Origin: PSRF01 sp035273425
GTDB lineage: Bacteria; Acidobacteriota; Blastocatellia; Pyrinomonadales; Pyrinomonadaceae
Direction: 5' to 3'
NCBI GenBank assembly: GCA_035273425.1
Contig: DATEPB010000030.1
Span: 74,184-138,183 of the forward strand
Length of the DNA: 64,000 bases
Shown: piece after piece, positions 43,250-52,108 of the stretch
Position numbering within the stretch: position 1 is the stretch's first letter
Layout of the letters: each line of letters starts with the position of its first letter
Notes under the pieces: generated by a model
Databases searched by the model: none
What the model saw: only the letters and a program-made list of their open reading frames with translations
Told to the model about the DNA's origin: nothing
Made by a program: the position numbers and the translations under genes

Positions 43250-45181
43250 TTACTGCATTCCAGCGGTATCGTCTCCGGCCACCGAATCGGCCAGCATGAT
43301 TCCGTCCGCCAGCATAATCCCGTCAGCTAGCATAATCCCATCGGCCAGCATGATTCCGTCTGCCAACATGATTCCGTCAGCCAGCATGATTCCATCAGCG
43401 AGCATAATGCCGTCCGCCAACATTATTCCGGTTGGGCAAAACACGGAACCTCTTCCCAATGCACCACCGTCACTGGTCATTAGGTAATCGCCGATCGTGA
43501 GGTTACCTGTCCACATGCGGGTGTTAAGGCTTTGCGTGTTGAATGACTCGGTGACTCCGTCACCCAGCGTATATCCCTTGCCGTAGCTCTTCTGGTACTT
43601 AAGAAGCAGATCCTTGCCCGTAACCACTCCGTGGTTCACCACTAAACCCTGAGCCCAGGAAAAACTGTGACTTGAGATAGTTGTCTGTGCGGCTGGTGCA
43701 GTTTGGGTCAGCAGCGGCGATCCGAGCGAAGGCGTCAATCCCAATAACTCGTTTCGCACAATTTTTGCGATTGCGACAGCTCCCGCAAGATTGAGCTGAC
43801 CTGCGCCCTGTTCCAATGTGTTAAAGCCCGGCAGAGGCTGCGCGGTGTACATCAAGATCATCTTAACCATGTTTGGGGTTAGGTTTGGGTTTACTTCAAG
43901 CAACATGGCCACCGCGCCCGCCACAACGGGTGATGATACAGAGCTGCCACTAAGCGACATCATTTTCATATTTGTAGTCGAATAGTATTGCGTCGCCAGT
44001 TCAGGATGAGTTTTGACCAAGAGATTGTTAGCGGATTGAGCAGAGATGATTTTGTTACCAGGCGCCACGAGATCCGGCTTTAGCAAGTTGTCGTAGTGCC
44101 TGACACCCGAAAGGTCAGTGCTGAAACTGCGGGTTGGACCATGAGAACTAAACGTGGTGATCGAGTCTTCTTTGCGAGGATCAGTACCGTACGTGTTACT
44201 GGCTCCTACAGTGATTGCGGAGGGTTCGTTACCCGGACTGTGAATCCCGCCATAGACCTTCTGGCCGTTGGATAGCTTTCCACTGTTCCCCGCTGCTGCA
44301 ATGACAACCACGCCGGCGTCGACCAGTTTTCGAACCGCCAGGCAGATAGGATCGTTTTTGTAGGAGCTGATTGCCGGTGTTCCCAAACTCATGTTTACAA
44401 CTCGAATATTGTAGGTTTGGCGATTCGCCGCGACCCAGTCGAGGGCTTTCAAAACGCCGGAGACCGAGCCGACTCCCTTTGAGTTGAGCACGCGCAGGTT
44501 AACGAGGTTTGCTCCGGAAGCGACACCCTCAAACGTGCCGTTAGTTGGTGTGCCCACTCCAGCTGCGACCGCGGCAACGTGAGTTCCATGCCCGTACGGA
44601 TCGTCGGTGCGGTTTTCGCCGGTAAAATCCTTGCTAAACCTAATCTTTCCGCTCTGGCTCGTGAACAGCTTGTGAGTGCTGTCAATCCCTGAATCAAGCA
44701 CCGCAATGCTGACGCCTGATCCATCCAAACTATAGCTAAGTCCAAGCGCGTTCTTCTGCGCGCGTATCTGCTGGGCCCCGGTAGTGTTTGTTACATGTCC
44801 AAAGCTCTTAACTTCTGTGTCGAGAGAAACGTAAGACACCGAAGGATCAGAAGCGACGACGTCAGCCGAATCCGCCCTGACGTTGATGATGCTTAGATTG
44901 AGATTCGAAAGGGTCGCAACCAGTAGTCCGTTAACTGTCTGTAGCAGTGAACCAATCAGGCCGGCGGATGACGTAGGGGCAGACTGAACAATCAGTCGAA
45001 CCGACGTGTCACCCTTGCCGGACTGAATCAAGGCGCGCAGGTCAGGCGAGACTTTGTCGACAGTGGTGGTGGCTGTAGTGTTTGCCTTGGTCCTAACGGG
45101 GCCAAGGACAATGAGACTGCAGCTAAGTGATAGCAGAATAGCGAATGCGGTGAGCTTGTTAGTGATTCGGGGGGCGATCAT
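43250..45181 (-). CDS. Secreted S8 subtilisin-like serine protease with C-terminal GIMLAD repeats
   Basis: The 643-residue protein starts at the ATG 45181 (GGAG nine bases before) with a signal peptide (about 1-33). A propeptide-like domain follows, and then the catalytic domain: Asp in IAVLDSGIDS near residue 163, His in DPYGHGTHVAAVAAG near 197, and Ser in SLSGSSVSSPVVAGAVAMLL near 408. The C-terminal part (about 480-580) has no known domain, and then eight exact GIMLAD hexapeptides (residues about 584-631) precede a short tail SVAGDDTAGMQ. The tail repeats could be a surface anchor or self-assembly region; no sorting motif was recognised. Its mRNA leader holds a long inverted repeat. Confidence 0.92.
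   Translation of the reverse strand: MIAPRITNKLTAFAILLSLSCSLIVLGPVRTKANTTATTTVDKVSPDLRALIQSGKGDTSVRLIVQSAPTSSAGLIGSLLQTVNGLLVATLSNLNLSIINVRADSADVVASDPSVSYVSLDTEVKSFGHVTNTTGAQQIRAQKNALGLSYSLDGSGVSIAVLDSGIDSTHKLFTSQSGKIRFSKDFTGENRTDDPYGHGTHVAAVAAGVGTPTNGTFEGVASGANLVNLRVLNSKGVGSVSGVLKALDWVAANRQTYNIRVVNMSLGTPAISSYKNDPICLAVRKLVDAGVVVIAAAGNSGKLSNGQKVYGGIHSPGNEPSAITVGASNTYGTDPRKEDSITTFSSHGPTRSFSTDLSGVRHYDNLLKPDLVAPGNKIISAQSANNLLVKTHPELATQYYSTTNMKMMSLSGSSVSSPVVAGAVAMLLEVNPNLTPNMVKMILMYTAQPLPGFNTLEQGAGQLNLAGAVAIAKIVRNELLGLTPSLGSPLLTQTAPAAQTTISSHSFSWAQGLVVNHGVVTGKDLLLKYQKSYGKGYTLGDGVTESFNTQSLNTRMWTGNLTIGDYLMTSDGGALGRGSVFCPTGIMLADGIMLADGIMLADGIMLADGIMLADGIMLADGIMLADGIMLADSVAGDDTAGMQ
43290..43433 (-). 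repeat. Eight 18-bp tandem repeats encoding GIMLAD
   Basis: Eight contiguous 18-base units, the consensus of which is gccagcatgattccgtcc on the plus strand. Third-position changes between units keep the amino acids unchanged, which points to selection on the peptide. Confidence 0.95.
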
Positions 45182-45208
45182 TGATTCTCCAGTGTTGTAG
45201 TGACAAAA

Positions 45209-45383
45209 CACCACCGTCAGCGATAAAAGGAACTGCTGAAGACACAGAGCCCCGTGGGACGTCCGTGGTCCTTACTCGTTCGGAAACTCCCACTGCCATA
45301 TCGACTTGTGATCGAGACAGGCTGGTAAGTGTGTGCCCGCTCCAGCTTTCGCGGAGAGAAGGCCTTTATCGCTGACGGTGGTG
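45209..45383 (-). promoter_or_regulatory. Structured leader / attenuator candidate upstream of the subtilase gene
   Basis: Arms at 45209-45230 (CACCACCGTCAGCGATAAAA plus GG) and 45363-45383 are inverted copies with a single bulged base. They enclose about 132 bases with a further GCTGG/CCAGC stem. On the minus strand the distal arm ends in GGTGGTGTTTTGTC, 28 bases before the start codon, so it could act as a terminator or sequester. No known riboswitch class was recognised. Confidence 0.5.
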
Positions 45384-45764
45384 AATTAAAAGAGCAGCGC
45401 CCAAAATGCGAGCGCTCGTCCTTGGCGAGTGGTGTGCCAGCCGCTGCTATTAGTCGAAATTCAATATGGGCCAATTAAAATTGGGTTGGGCGAACTACTG
45501 GAAAATGTTGCCTGGCTTGGGCGTCCATTCTTGATGACCTTAAACTCATCAATCTGGTTGGCGGGTCGTCGAATTGAATGATGTGACGATCCTGTCCACA
45601 AGGCTTGGCCCGCTAACGGAACGCTACAGGACGAACGAAGGTCGACCGTTAGCCGCATTTTGGTGTGCCAGGTCCAAAGTATGGGCCGCTGCGGAATTTT
45701 TCTTAATCAGCTAAACTGAAATTCAATCAGCATTGATCTACGGTTAAGGGAGGAATCTCTACAG
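45384..45764. other. Gene-free region between subtilase leader and M28 peptidase
   Basis: This region holds degenerate hairpins (AGCAGCG...CGCTGCT near 45392-45450; GCTAACGG...CCGTTAGC near 45612-45655) and two copies of GGTGTGCCAG (near 45432 and 45662). No coding potential is evident. The promoter of the M28 gene is expected here but was not identified. Confidence 0.5.
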
Positions 45765-47243
45765 GTGCGTCTCTTTCAGTCGCTCGGAATAATAGTCGCA
45801 TTAGTCTGCGGCGCTATCTTATTGCCTGAACCTGCAAAGCAAATCGCCAGCGTCCAGGCACAACAACCTTCACCGTCACCGAGTCCAAGGCCAACCCCAT
45901 CACCCACCCCGGTGCCGTTGCCGCCGCCGACTGTGACGATCGACGACTACCGCGAGGCGGCCGGTCGGATCATCGGCGCAGCAGTCACAAGTGATCGAGC
46001 ATACAAAAGGCTCGCGCACCTGACAGATCACATTGGCCATCGTCTTAGTGGTTCGAAGGGTTTAGAACGCGCGATTGAATGGGCTCTCGCTGAGATGAAG
46101 CAGGATGGACTTTACGGAGTGCGTGCGGAAAGGGTGATGGTGCCGCATTGGGTTCGTGGCAACGAGAGCCTCGAATTGCTTACGCCAGTCAATGCGAAGC
46201 TTTCTATGTTGGGCCTGGGTAACAGCATTGGCACTCCATCTGAAGGCATCACCGCTGAGGCAATCGTGGTGCGCAACTTTGACGAACTTGAGGCTTTAGG
46301 CGAGCGCGTCCGCGGAAAGATCGTTGTCTACAACGCTCCATTTACCAGCTATGGCCAAACAGTTGGATACAGACATGGCGGCGCTTCCCGCGCTGCTAAA
46401 TACGGCGCGGTCGCCGCGCTGGTCCGATCGGTCACTCCTGTAAGCTTCCAGACGCCGCACACTGGTGGAATGGCTTACGACGAGAAGCAACCCAAGATTC
46501 CTGCCGCCGCCATCACCATAGAAGGCGCCGAGTTATTGCAACGTATGAATGACCGTGGTGAACATCCGACGGTGCGGCTCAAGATGGACGCCAAGTTCTT
46601 ACCCGACGCCGAATCCGCAAATGTTATTGCTGAAATCAAAGGTTCCAAGAAACCAGACGAGGTCGTACTCGTAAGCGGCCACTTTGATTCGTGGGACGTT
46701 GGTCAAGGAGCACACGACGATGGGGGCGGTTGCATCATCGCGTGGGAGGCCGTCAGGCTCTTGAAAGAACTGGGACTCAAGCCTCGGCGCACAATTCGGG
46801 TAGTGCTTTATACAAATGAAGAGAACGGACTCCGCGGGGGTATCGCATATCGAGACGCGCATAAAGCGGAACTCTCGAAACACATACTTGCGATTGAGTC
46901 AGATTCGGGTGTTTATCGCCCGGAAGGGTTTGGACTGGCCGCAGCGGCGTCGCCACAGGCCCGTGCCAATCTCGTGGAAGTAGTAAAACTGTTATCCGGT
47001 ATTCGTGCGGATCGCGTAGCTGCAGATGGTGGCGGTGCAGATATTGGACCAATCATGCGTGAAGGTGTCGTAGGCGCGAGTCTCGACGTTGATAGCGCAC
47101 GCTATTTTGATATTCACCATACGGCGTCTGACACGCTCGACAAGATCGATCCTCACGATCTGGCGCTTTGCATCGCAGCGATGGCAGTCGTGGCATACAC
47201 CGTAGCCGATATGCCGCAGGATCTGAGTGGTACTTCGCGTTAG
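45765..47243 (+). CDS. Secreted M28 family metallopeptidase (carboxypeptidase Q-like)
   Basis: The 492-residue protein starts at a GTG, has a signal peptide (about 1-34) and a Pro/Ser/Thr-rich linker (about 36-57). A PA-domain-like insertion (about 145-265) precedes the M28 catalytic core: His in VSGHFDSWDVGQG near residue 306, bridging Asp in AHDDGGGC near 318, catalytic and metal Glu in NEENG near 351, Asp in IESDSG near 377, and His in IHHTASDTLD near 451. The two-zinc site is complete. It probably degrades peptides in the periplasm or outside the cell. It is transcribed away from the subtilase. Confidence 0.92.
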   Translation: MRLFQSLGIIVALVCGAILLPEPAKQIASVQAQQPSPSPSPRPTPSPTPVPLPPPTVTIDDYREAAGRIIGAAVTSDRAYKRLAHLTDHIGHRLSGSKGLERAIEWALAEMKQDGLYGVRAERVMVPHWVRGNESLELLTPVNAKLSMLGLGNSIGTPSEGITAEAIVVRNFDELEALGERVRGKIVVYNAPFTSYGQTVGYRHGGASRAAKYGAVAALVRSVTPVSFQTPHTGGMAYDEKQPKIPAAAITIEGAELLQRMNDRGEHPTVRLKMDAKFLPDAESANVIAEIKGSKKPDEVVLVSGHFDSWDVGQGAHDDGGGCIIAWEAVRLLKELGLKPRRTIRVVLYTNEENGLRGGIAYRDAHKAELSKHILAIESDSGVYRPEGFGLAAAASPQARANLVEVVKLLSGIRADRVAADGGGADIGPIMREGVVGASLDVDSARYFDIHHTASDTLDKIDPHDLALCIAAMAVVAYTVADMPQDLSGTSR

Positions 47244-47272
47244 AGTGCAAAAGAGCTTCTGAACTGAAGCCT

Positions 47273-47405
47273 CTCCTTGGAGTGCGGCGGCCCGGCACCG
47301 CTTTGGCCGACCTCGCAACACTCTAAAGCCAGTTGAATTAAGAAATAGCTCACTCGTAGGGCAGGGGTGGCCAAAGCGCCACCAGGCTGGCGCACTCCAA
47401 GGAGA
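47273..47405. repeat. CTTGGAGTGCGCCGC inverted repeat, copy 2
   Basis: Left arm at about 47273-47309 (CTCCTTGGAGTGCGGCGGC...) and right arm at about 47369-47405 (GGCCAAAGCGCC...ACTCCAAGGAG) are inverted, less perfectly than in copy 1 (33950-34109). No gene in 47244-47605. Confidence 0.8.
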
Positions 47406-47605
47406 AGACTCAAGCGCAGAACGGTACCACTCTCCGTCATCCCCTCCTTTTATTCTATTTTGAAGATGATTCACCAAACAAAGTGGCTTTGCTTTGATCT
47501 TCTTCAAGAGTTTGGTTACGCTTCCTAGCCCCGATAAATCATCTCTCCCGACGAAAACAAGGAATGCTCACAAGCCATTCCCCTACACTCTTGAAGGAGA
47601 TAAGT

Positions 47606-48541
47606 ATGCGCATTAATCAGAGTAAGAAATTTCCAGCATTTGTCCTCGTTGCCGGCATTGTTCTGTTAACGGCTGTCATGCCCCTGGCCTATGGACAAAG
47701 CACCACACAATCGGGGAGTCAGCGACCCGTTCAATCAGTTCCGAATGGCGCGAAACTAAAATTTAAAGGTGTGGTGATTAATCGCGACGCCGATACCTTC
47801 ACAATCCGTGATCGTAATCGTACAGATTACAGGGTGCTCATCACTGACAGAACCAGCATCAAGACCCACGGGGGCTTCCTTCGTAGTGGCAAGAAATACC
47901 CTGTCACTGACATTCTGCGCGGGCTGATTGTCGAAGTCGAAGGTCGCGGCGACTCACAGGGTCAGCTGATGGCTGAGAAGATTAGATTCGACGAATCCGA
48001 CATGCGCGCGGCGATTACTTCAGACACGCGTGTTACTCCGGTCGAGGAGAACCAGCAGCGCATGGCCGGACAGATGGACGAGCTCTATGCAGTTGCCGCC
48101 GAAGCCAGGAAGGAAGTTAGTGAGGTAAAAGAAACGGTTGCGGCTCTCGACGATTACGATGTGGGCCAAACTGTCGCAGTAAATTTCAGAGTGAACAGTG
48201 CAGTTCTTTCACCTGAAGCGAGAAGACAGCTTGACGAATTCGCAGCCACGGCTTCGACTTCAAGAGCCTTCATGATTGAGGTCGCCGGACACACCGATTC
48301 AACCGGTGGTGAAACGAAGAATTTCCGGCTAAGCCGCGCGCGCGCCGAGGCGGTAGTACAGTATCTGGCCGTGAATCACAAAATCCCGCTGCGTCGCTTT
48401 ATCACGCCGATGGGCTTTGGCAAGACGGAAGCAGTAGCAGAAAACACAACGGCGAGCGGACGTGCGCAAAACCGTCGCGTGGAAGTGAAGATGCTTATTA
48501 ATCGAGGCATGAGCCGGAATGTACCGGCGGCTCAACCCTAA
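47606..48541 (+). CDS. OmpA-family peptidoglycan-binding protein with N-terminal DUF5666-like domain
   Basis: The ATG at 47606 has a strong GAAGGAGATA site. The 311-residue protein has a signal peptide (about 1-29), a beta domain (about 45-125; LKFKGVVINRDADTFTIRDRNRTDYRVLITD) resembling DUF5666, an alpha-helical spacer, and an OmpA-C domain (about 190-295) with AVNFRVNSAVLSPEARRQLDEFA, VAGHTDSTGGETKNFRLSRARAEAV and RRVEVKM. The Asp and Arg that bind diaminopimelate are both present. It has no beta-barrel, so it is probably a periplasmic linker. A strong terminator follows. Confidence 0.9.
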   Translation: MRINQSKKFPAFVLVAGIVLLTAVMPLAYGQSTTQSGSQRPVQSVPNGAKLKFKGVVINRDADTFTIRDRNRTDYRVLITDRTSIKTHGGFLRSGKKYPVTDILRGLIVEVEGRGDSQGQLMAEKIRFDESDMRAAITSDTRVTPVEENQQRMAGQMDELYAVAAEARKEVSEVKETVAALDDYDVGQTVAVNFRVNSAVLSPEARRQLDEFAATASTSRAFMIEVAGHTDSTGGETKNFRLSRARAEAVVQYLAVNHKIPLRRFITPMGFGKTEAVAENTTASGRAQNRRVEVKMLINRGMSRNVPAAQP

Positions 48542-48568
48542 GCCGGATAGCTTCGATATCGACCAAGT

Positions 48569-48605
48569 AGGGGCGGCACGCGTGGCCGCCCCTCTTTATT
48601 TTTTA
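48569..48605 (+). terminator. Rho-independent terminator after the OmpA-like gene
   Basis: The nine-base-pair stem AGGGGCGGC/GCCGCCCCT around ACGCGTG is followed by CTTTATTTTTT. Confidence 0.9.
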
Positions 48606-48723
48606 CCTGTCTGGAACCATTCGACCTTGCTGGCCCCCCGGGCGGCGTGATAATTTTCGCCCAACTCGACCCAACACCTCGCACGTGGATAGGCATCGAC
48701 CTCTAACCCAGAAGGAGGATTAC

Positions 48724-49224
48724 ATGCGCAACCATCCCAGATCAGCACTAGTAAGCGTCAGCATTTGTCTCGTGTTGTTGCTCGCACCCGCGCTCGCTGG
48801 TGCAGGCGCTCCAGTCATAGAGGAGTTTGACACCGTTGCGAACAACGAGGTCTTCGCAAATTGCGGCGACTTCTTGATCATTGCAAACGGCGCCGGACAT
48901 TCTCGGTTAACCACTTATTTCAACCGCGACGGCCAGCCCATTCGAGTTCAGTTCCATGGTCATTACAGTGGCACCTTGACTAACTCGATCACAGGTGCAT
49001 CCCTCGTCGATTCTCCATCCGTGGCGAACATTACCTTCGACTTGATTAATGGAACGCAGACCAACGTCGGTCCATTTTTCAATATAACCGTACCGGGCCA
49101 GGGAAACGTCTATTTCCAGGTTGGACGCATTGTCTTCGACGGAAATGGCCCACCGGTTTTCATCGCCGGGCAGCAACCCCCGCCACCGCAAACCGTGGCG
49201 ATACTTTGCCAGGCTCTTCAATAG
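48724..49224 (+). CDS. Small secreted protein of unknown function
   Basis: The ATG at 48724 has AGAAGGAGG nine bases before. The 166-residue product has a signal peptide (about 1-26, cleavage near AGA) and a mature beta-rich domain without a recognised family. It has two cysteines (about residues 42 and 162) that could form a disulfide, and a Pro-rich stretch before the C-terminus. No other evidence for function is present. It lies between the OmpA-like gene and the binding-protein gene as a separate transcript. Confidence 0.75.
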   Translation: MRNHPRSALVSVSICLVLLLAPALAGAGAPVIEEFDTVANNEVFANCGDFLIIANGAGHSRLTTYFNRDGQPIRVQFHGHYSGTLTNSITGASLVDSPSVANITFDLINGTQTNVGPFFNITVPGQGNVYFQVGRIVFDGNGPPVFIAGQQPPPPQTVAILCQALQ

Positions 49225-49281
49225 CGGCCTACTGGAAGCGATGTCATTAACACCGTGGCTTGAGTCACTAGCGGTGGAAAA

Positions 49282-49355
49282 GAACGATCCACGAAGTGAC
49301 ACGAAACATCACTAAGAGAAGTTTTGGATGTTTCGTGTGGTTTCGTGGATCGTTC
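49282..49355. repeat. GATCCACGAA-type inverted repeat
   Basis: GAACGATCCACGAAGTGACA...AAACATC pairs with GATGTTTCGTGTGGTTTCGT...GTTCG over about 30 bases with few mismatches. A degraded copy lies at 27011-27080. Confidence 0.85.
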
Positions 49356-49500
49356 GTTTTGCAGCAAACATTCGAAGGCGAACGCCCGCTTACGGAGTCG
49401 GCGACTCTTATAAGGGCCACCAAACCCACTTTTGGGGTCGACTCAAGGAGCGGGGCGCTACTACCATCACAACACAACATTAGGCCACCGAGGTTTTGAC

Positions 49501-50646
49501 ATGAGGAAGCTGGTCATTTTCATTCTAGCCCTGACGGTTTCAGGCACGGTCTCTTCGCCGAAAGCAGATAGCCAGGTCACCTCTCACAAAGCCCTCGAGC
49601 CGGTTCGCATCGGTATCTTCCTGTCTTTGACTGGCGCTACCGCAGACTATGGTGTGTCCGCGTTGAACTCATTCAAGCTTGCCACCGAAGAAGTAAATCT
49701 CAACGGAGGCATTGGTGGGCGGCCAGTGCAGTTGATCATCGTCGATGACCACTCAAACACGATCGAAGTAGCGCCGATTGTAGAAAGGCTGATCCAGCAG
49801 AATCGAGTTCACGCTTTGTTGGCCGAGCCAATCAGCACGCGGGCCATGGCTGCTGCTCCTGTCGCGCAACGAAGCAAAGTTGTGATGATTTCTCCAGCCG
49901 CAGTGAAACCTGAGCTGACGCTGCAAGGCGATTACATTTTTCGGGCCTGTTTCACCAGCCCGGTCGAAGCCGAAGCGATTGCCAAGTTTGCAATTACTAA
50001 ATTGAACGCTAAACGTGCGGCCATGATTCTGGATTCGACAAACGATTACGCATCGGTGTTGGGAAGATTCTTCATCGAGTCGTTTGCAACGCTGGGTGGC
50101 ACCGTCGTGAACCAACAACACTACGTCGCTGGAGACAAGGACATCGCTGCACAGATGAGTTCCATCGAGGCGTCGAAGCCCGACATCATATTTGCGCCCG
50201 GCTTTTACACTACGGCAGGAATGGTGGCGCGGGAGTTCAAACGCCAGGGAATCAAGGCAACATTGATCGGCAGCGATGGCTGGGACTCGCCCAGTCTGCT
50301 TAAAGGGGCCGGAGAAACTTTTGCCGGCGTCTATTTCGCTAATCATTTCTGGATTGGAAGTGATGACCCTCTAGTGAGGAAGTTCGTTCGGAAATATCAA
50401 GCCAGGTATAAGATCGCGCCCGATGCGGGAGCAGCAACAGCATATGACGCAGCGCACCTGTTGTTTGCTGCAATTAATCGCGCCGGCTCCACTGAGTCGC
50501 TCGCAATACGCAACGCGCTTGCACAAACTTCAAAGTTTCAGGGTGTAACAGGACAGATCACGTTGGACGCTAATCGCAACGCAGACGTTCCCGTATACAT
50601 GTTGCGGATCGAGAGGGGAGGCAAGTTCTCACTTCAAAGCCAGTGA
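49501..50646 (+). CDS. Periplasmic ligand-binding protein, branched-chain amino acid/amide type
   Basis: The 381-residue protein has a signal peptide (about 1-23) and the type I periplasmic fold of Peripla_BP_6: IGIFLSLTGATADYGVSALNSFKLATEEVNLNGGIGGRPVQLIIVDDHSNT, then MISPAAVKPEL..., YIFRACFTSPVEAEAIAKF, and a C-terminal GQITLDANRNADVPVYMLRI. No transport permease or ATPase gene is adjacent, so it may feed a distant transporter or a receptor. The ATG at 49501 is preferred over upstream in-frame starts because it leads straight into the signal peptide. Confidence 0.9.
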   Translation: MRKLVIFILALTVSGTVSSPKADSQVTSHKALEPVRIGIFLSLTGATADYGVSALNSFKLATEEVNLNGGIGGRPVQLIIVDDHSNTIEVAPIVERLIQQNRVHALLAEPISTRAMAAAPVAQRSKVVMISPAAVKPELTLQGDYIFRACFTSPVEAEAIAKFAITKLNAKRAAMILDSTNDYASVLGRFFIESFATLGGTVVNQQHYVAGDKDIAAQMSSIEASKPDIIFAPGFYTTAGMVAREFKRQGIKATLIGSDGWDSPSLLKGAGETFAGVYFANHFWIGSDDPLVRKFVRKYQARYKIAPDAGAATAYDAAHLLFAAINRAGSTESLAIRNALAQTSKFQGVTGQITLDANRNADVPVYMLRIERGGKFSLQSQ

Positions 50647-50650
50647 AGAA

Positions 50651-50757
50651 CAAAAGGTGCCGGGTATCAGGTGCCGGGTGCCGGTAGGAGGATGTCAGTT
50701 TTTGAGTCATAGTGTTTGCCCATCCTCCGGCACCTGACACCTGGTACCCACCACCGC
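50651..50757. repeat. GGTGCCGGGT inverted repeat between binding protein and DDAH
   Basis: AGGTGCCGGGTATCAGGTGC near the left and CCGGCACCTGACACCTGGTA near the right are inverted copies around AGGAGGATG...CATCCTCC. No gene. Confidence 0.8.
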
Positions 50758-50780
50758 TCTGACGAATGAAACGGAAACCC

Positions 50781-51569
50781 ATGTTCACTAAGGCAATCGT
50801 GCGTCCACCCTCGGCAAATTTTTCTGAGGGATTAACCAAGGCAGGGCTCGGGCCGCCGTCGTTTGCCAGTGCGGTGGAGCAACACTCGGCTTATTGCGAG
50901 GCGTTGGAGCGTTGTGGATTAGAGCTGATTAAGCTCCAGCCTGAGCCTCAATACCCTGATTCAACCTTTGTTGAAGATACGGCAATTCTGATCGAGGGAT
51001 TCAACGGGGACGTTCCAGGTCTTGCTGTGATCACCCGACCTGGAGCCGAGAGTCGCCGCGGTGAGACAACGGAGATTCGCAGCGTCGTCTCACGTTTCTG
51101 TTCACAGGTCTTTTCGATTGAAGCGCCGGGCACGCTTGATGGTGGCGACATCTGTCAGGTGGGCAGTCATTTCTTCATTGGGATCTCGGAACGCACAAAC
51201 GAAACCGGCGCGCAGCAGCTCGTCAGCATCCTGACTCCCCGTGGTTATACGGGCAGCTTCATTGATATCCGCGAGATCGATGGGTTGTTGCATTTGAAGA
51301 GTGGTATGGGATCTTTGGGAGAGAAGCGTGTGGTGATCACGCAAGCACTCGCCGGGAAGATGCCTAGAGACTTTGATCTCATCCTCGTGCCCGCCAACGA
51401 AGAGTACTCAGCCAATTGCATCAAGGTAAACGAACACGTGTTGGTTCCGTCTGGGTATAAATCGTTGGCAGCTGCTTTGGCTGACCGCGGCTACCAGGTA
51501 ATCGAACTTGAGATGAACGAGTTTCAGAAAATGGATGGTGGATTGAGTTGTCTGTCGCTACGGTTTTGA
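50781..51569 (+). CDS. Dimethylarginine dimethylaminohydrolase-like (DDAH) guanidino hydrolase
   Basis: The enzyme family hydrolyses methylated arginine to citrulline and methylamines, or related guanidino compounds. The ATG at 50781 (MFTKAIVRPP) matches the usual start and gives 262 residues. The family motifs are FVEDTAIL, GTLDGGDICQVG, LHLKSGM with the catalytic His, NCIKV, and C-terminal MDGGLSCLSLRF with the nucleophile Cys. The substrate is probably a free arginine derivative; a role in scavenging is inference. An ATG 15 bases upstream is a possible alternative. Confidence 0.9.
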   Translation: MFTKAIVRPPSANFSEGLTKAGLGPPSFASAVEQHSAYCEALERCGLELIKLQPEPQYPDSTFVEDTAILIEGFNGDVPGLAVITRPGAESRRGETTEIRSVVSRFCSQVFSIEAPGTLDGGDICQVGSHFFIGISERTNETGAQQLVSILTPRGYTGSFIDIREIDGLLHLKSGMGSLGEKRVVITQALAGKMPRDFDLILVPANEEYSANCIKVNEHVLVPSGYKSLAAALADRGYQVIELEMNEFQKMDGGLSCLSLRF

Positions 51570-52108
51570 GTCAAAAGACCAACGCTGCAACGTTCACTTC
51601 CGACAGTGAGGAAGAGATACATCCCCGCTCTTACTGGCTCATCTACAAACCACCAAACTAACTCCCTAAAACTCTCGCCTCCGACAGTCAGGAATGAGGA
51701 TTTATCCCCGCTCTTCGTTATGAATCTGTCTACAGACAGGGAACACAGATTCAACGAGCCTGCGAAGCGGGCGGCAGAGTAAAAGCCCCAGGCGGAGCGG
51801 CGCAGCCTGGGGATCTAGCGACACAAATCGATTGAGCCCACGAAGTGGGCGGCAGACGGTTTCGATCTATCTGCACTTTGCGGGCTCGTTGAATTTTAGC
51901 CTCAGTGATGCGAAGGTGGCAGGAAGAGCGGTGATAAATCCTCCTTCCCGACTGTCGGAGGCGAAAGTTGCAAAGTTAGACTGGTGATCGGACAGGAGCT
52001 AGGAAATTGCGGGGATCCCTTTAGGCTTCCAACCCTCGTTGCACTTCAAACCTGAATCAACCACTTGTCATTGTCGCTATCGAGTGCCCCCAAGCGAGCA
52101 ATGAGTCG
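51570..52108. repeat. Composite repeat region downstream of DDAH
   Basis: It holds CCCCGCTCTTC-type arms at 51600-51632 and 51672-51717 with an inverted partner at 51920-51967. Within them lies another palindrome, 51750-51893, bounded by TTCAACGAGCC and its inverse, with an inner AGCCCCAGGCGGAGCGGCGC...GGGG hairpin and two GGGCGGCAGA words. No gene. Confidence 0.8.

Noticed and set aside
43296..43487. Plus-strand frame of IPSAS repeats
   Set aside because: It is the antisense reading of the GIMLAD tandem repeat in the subtilase gene.
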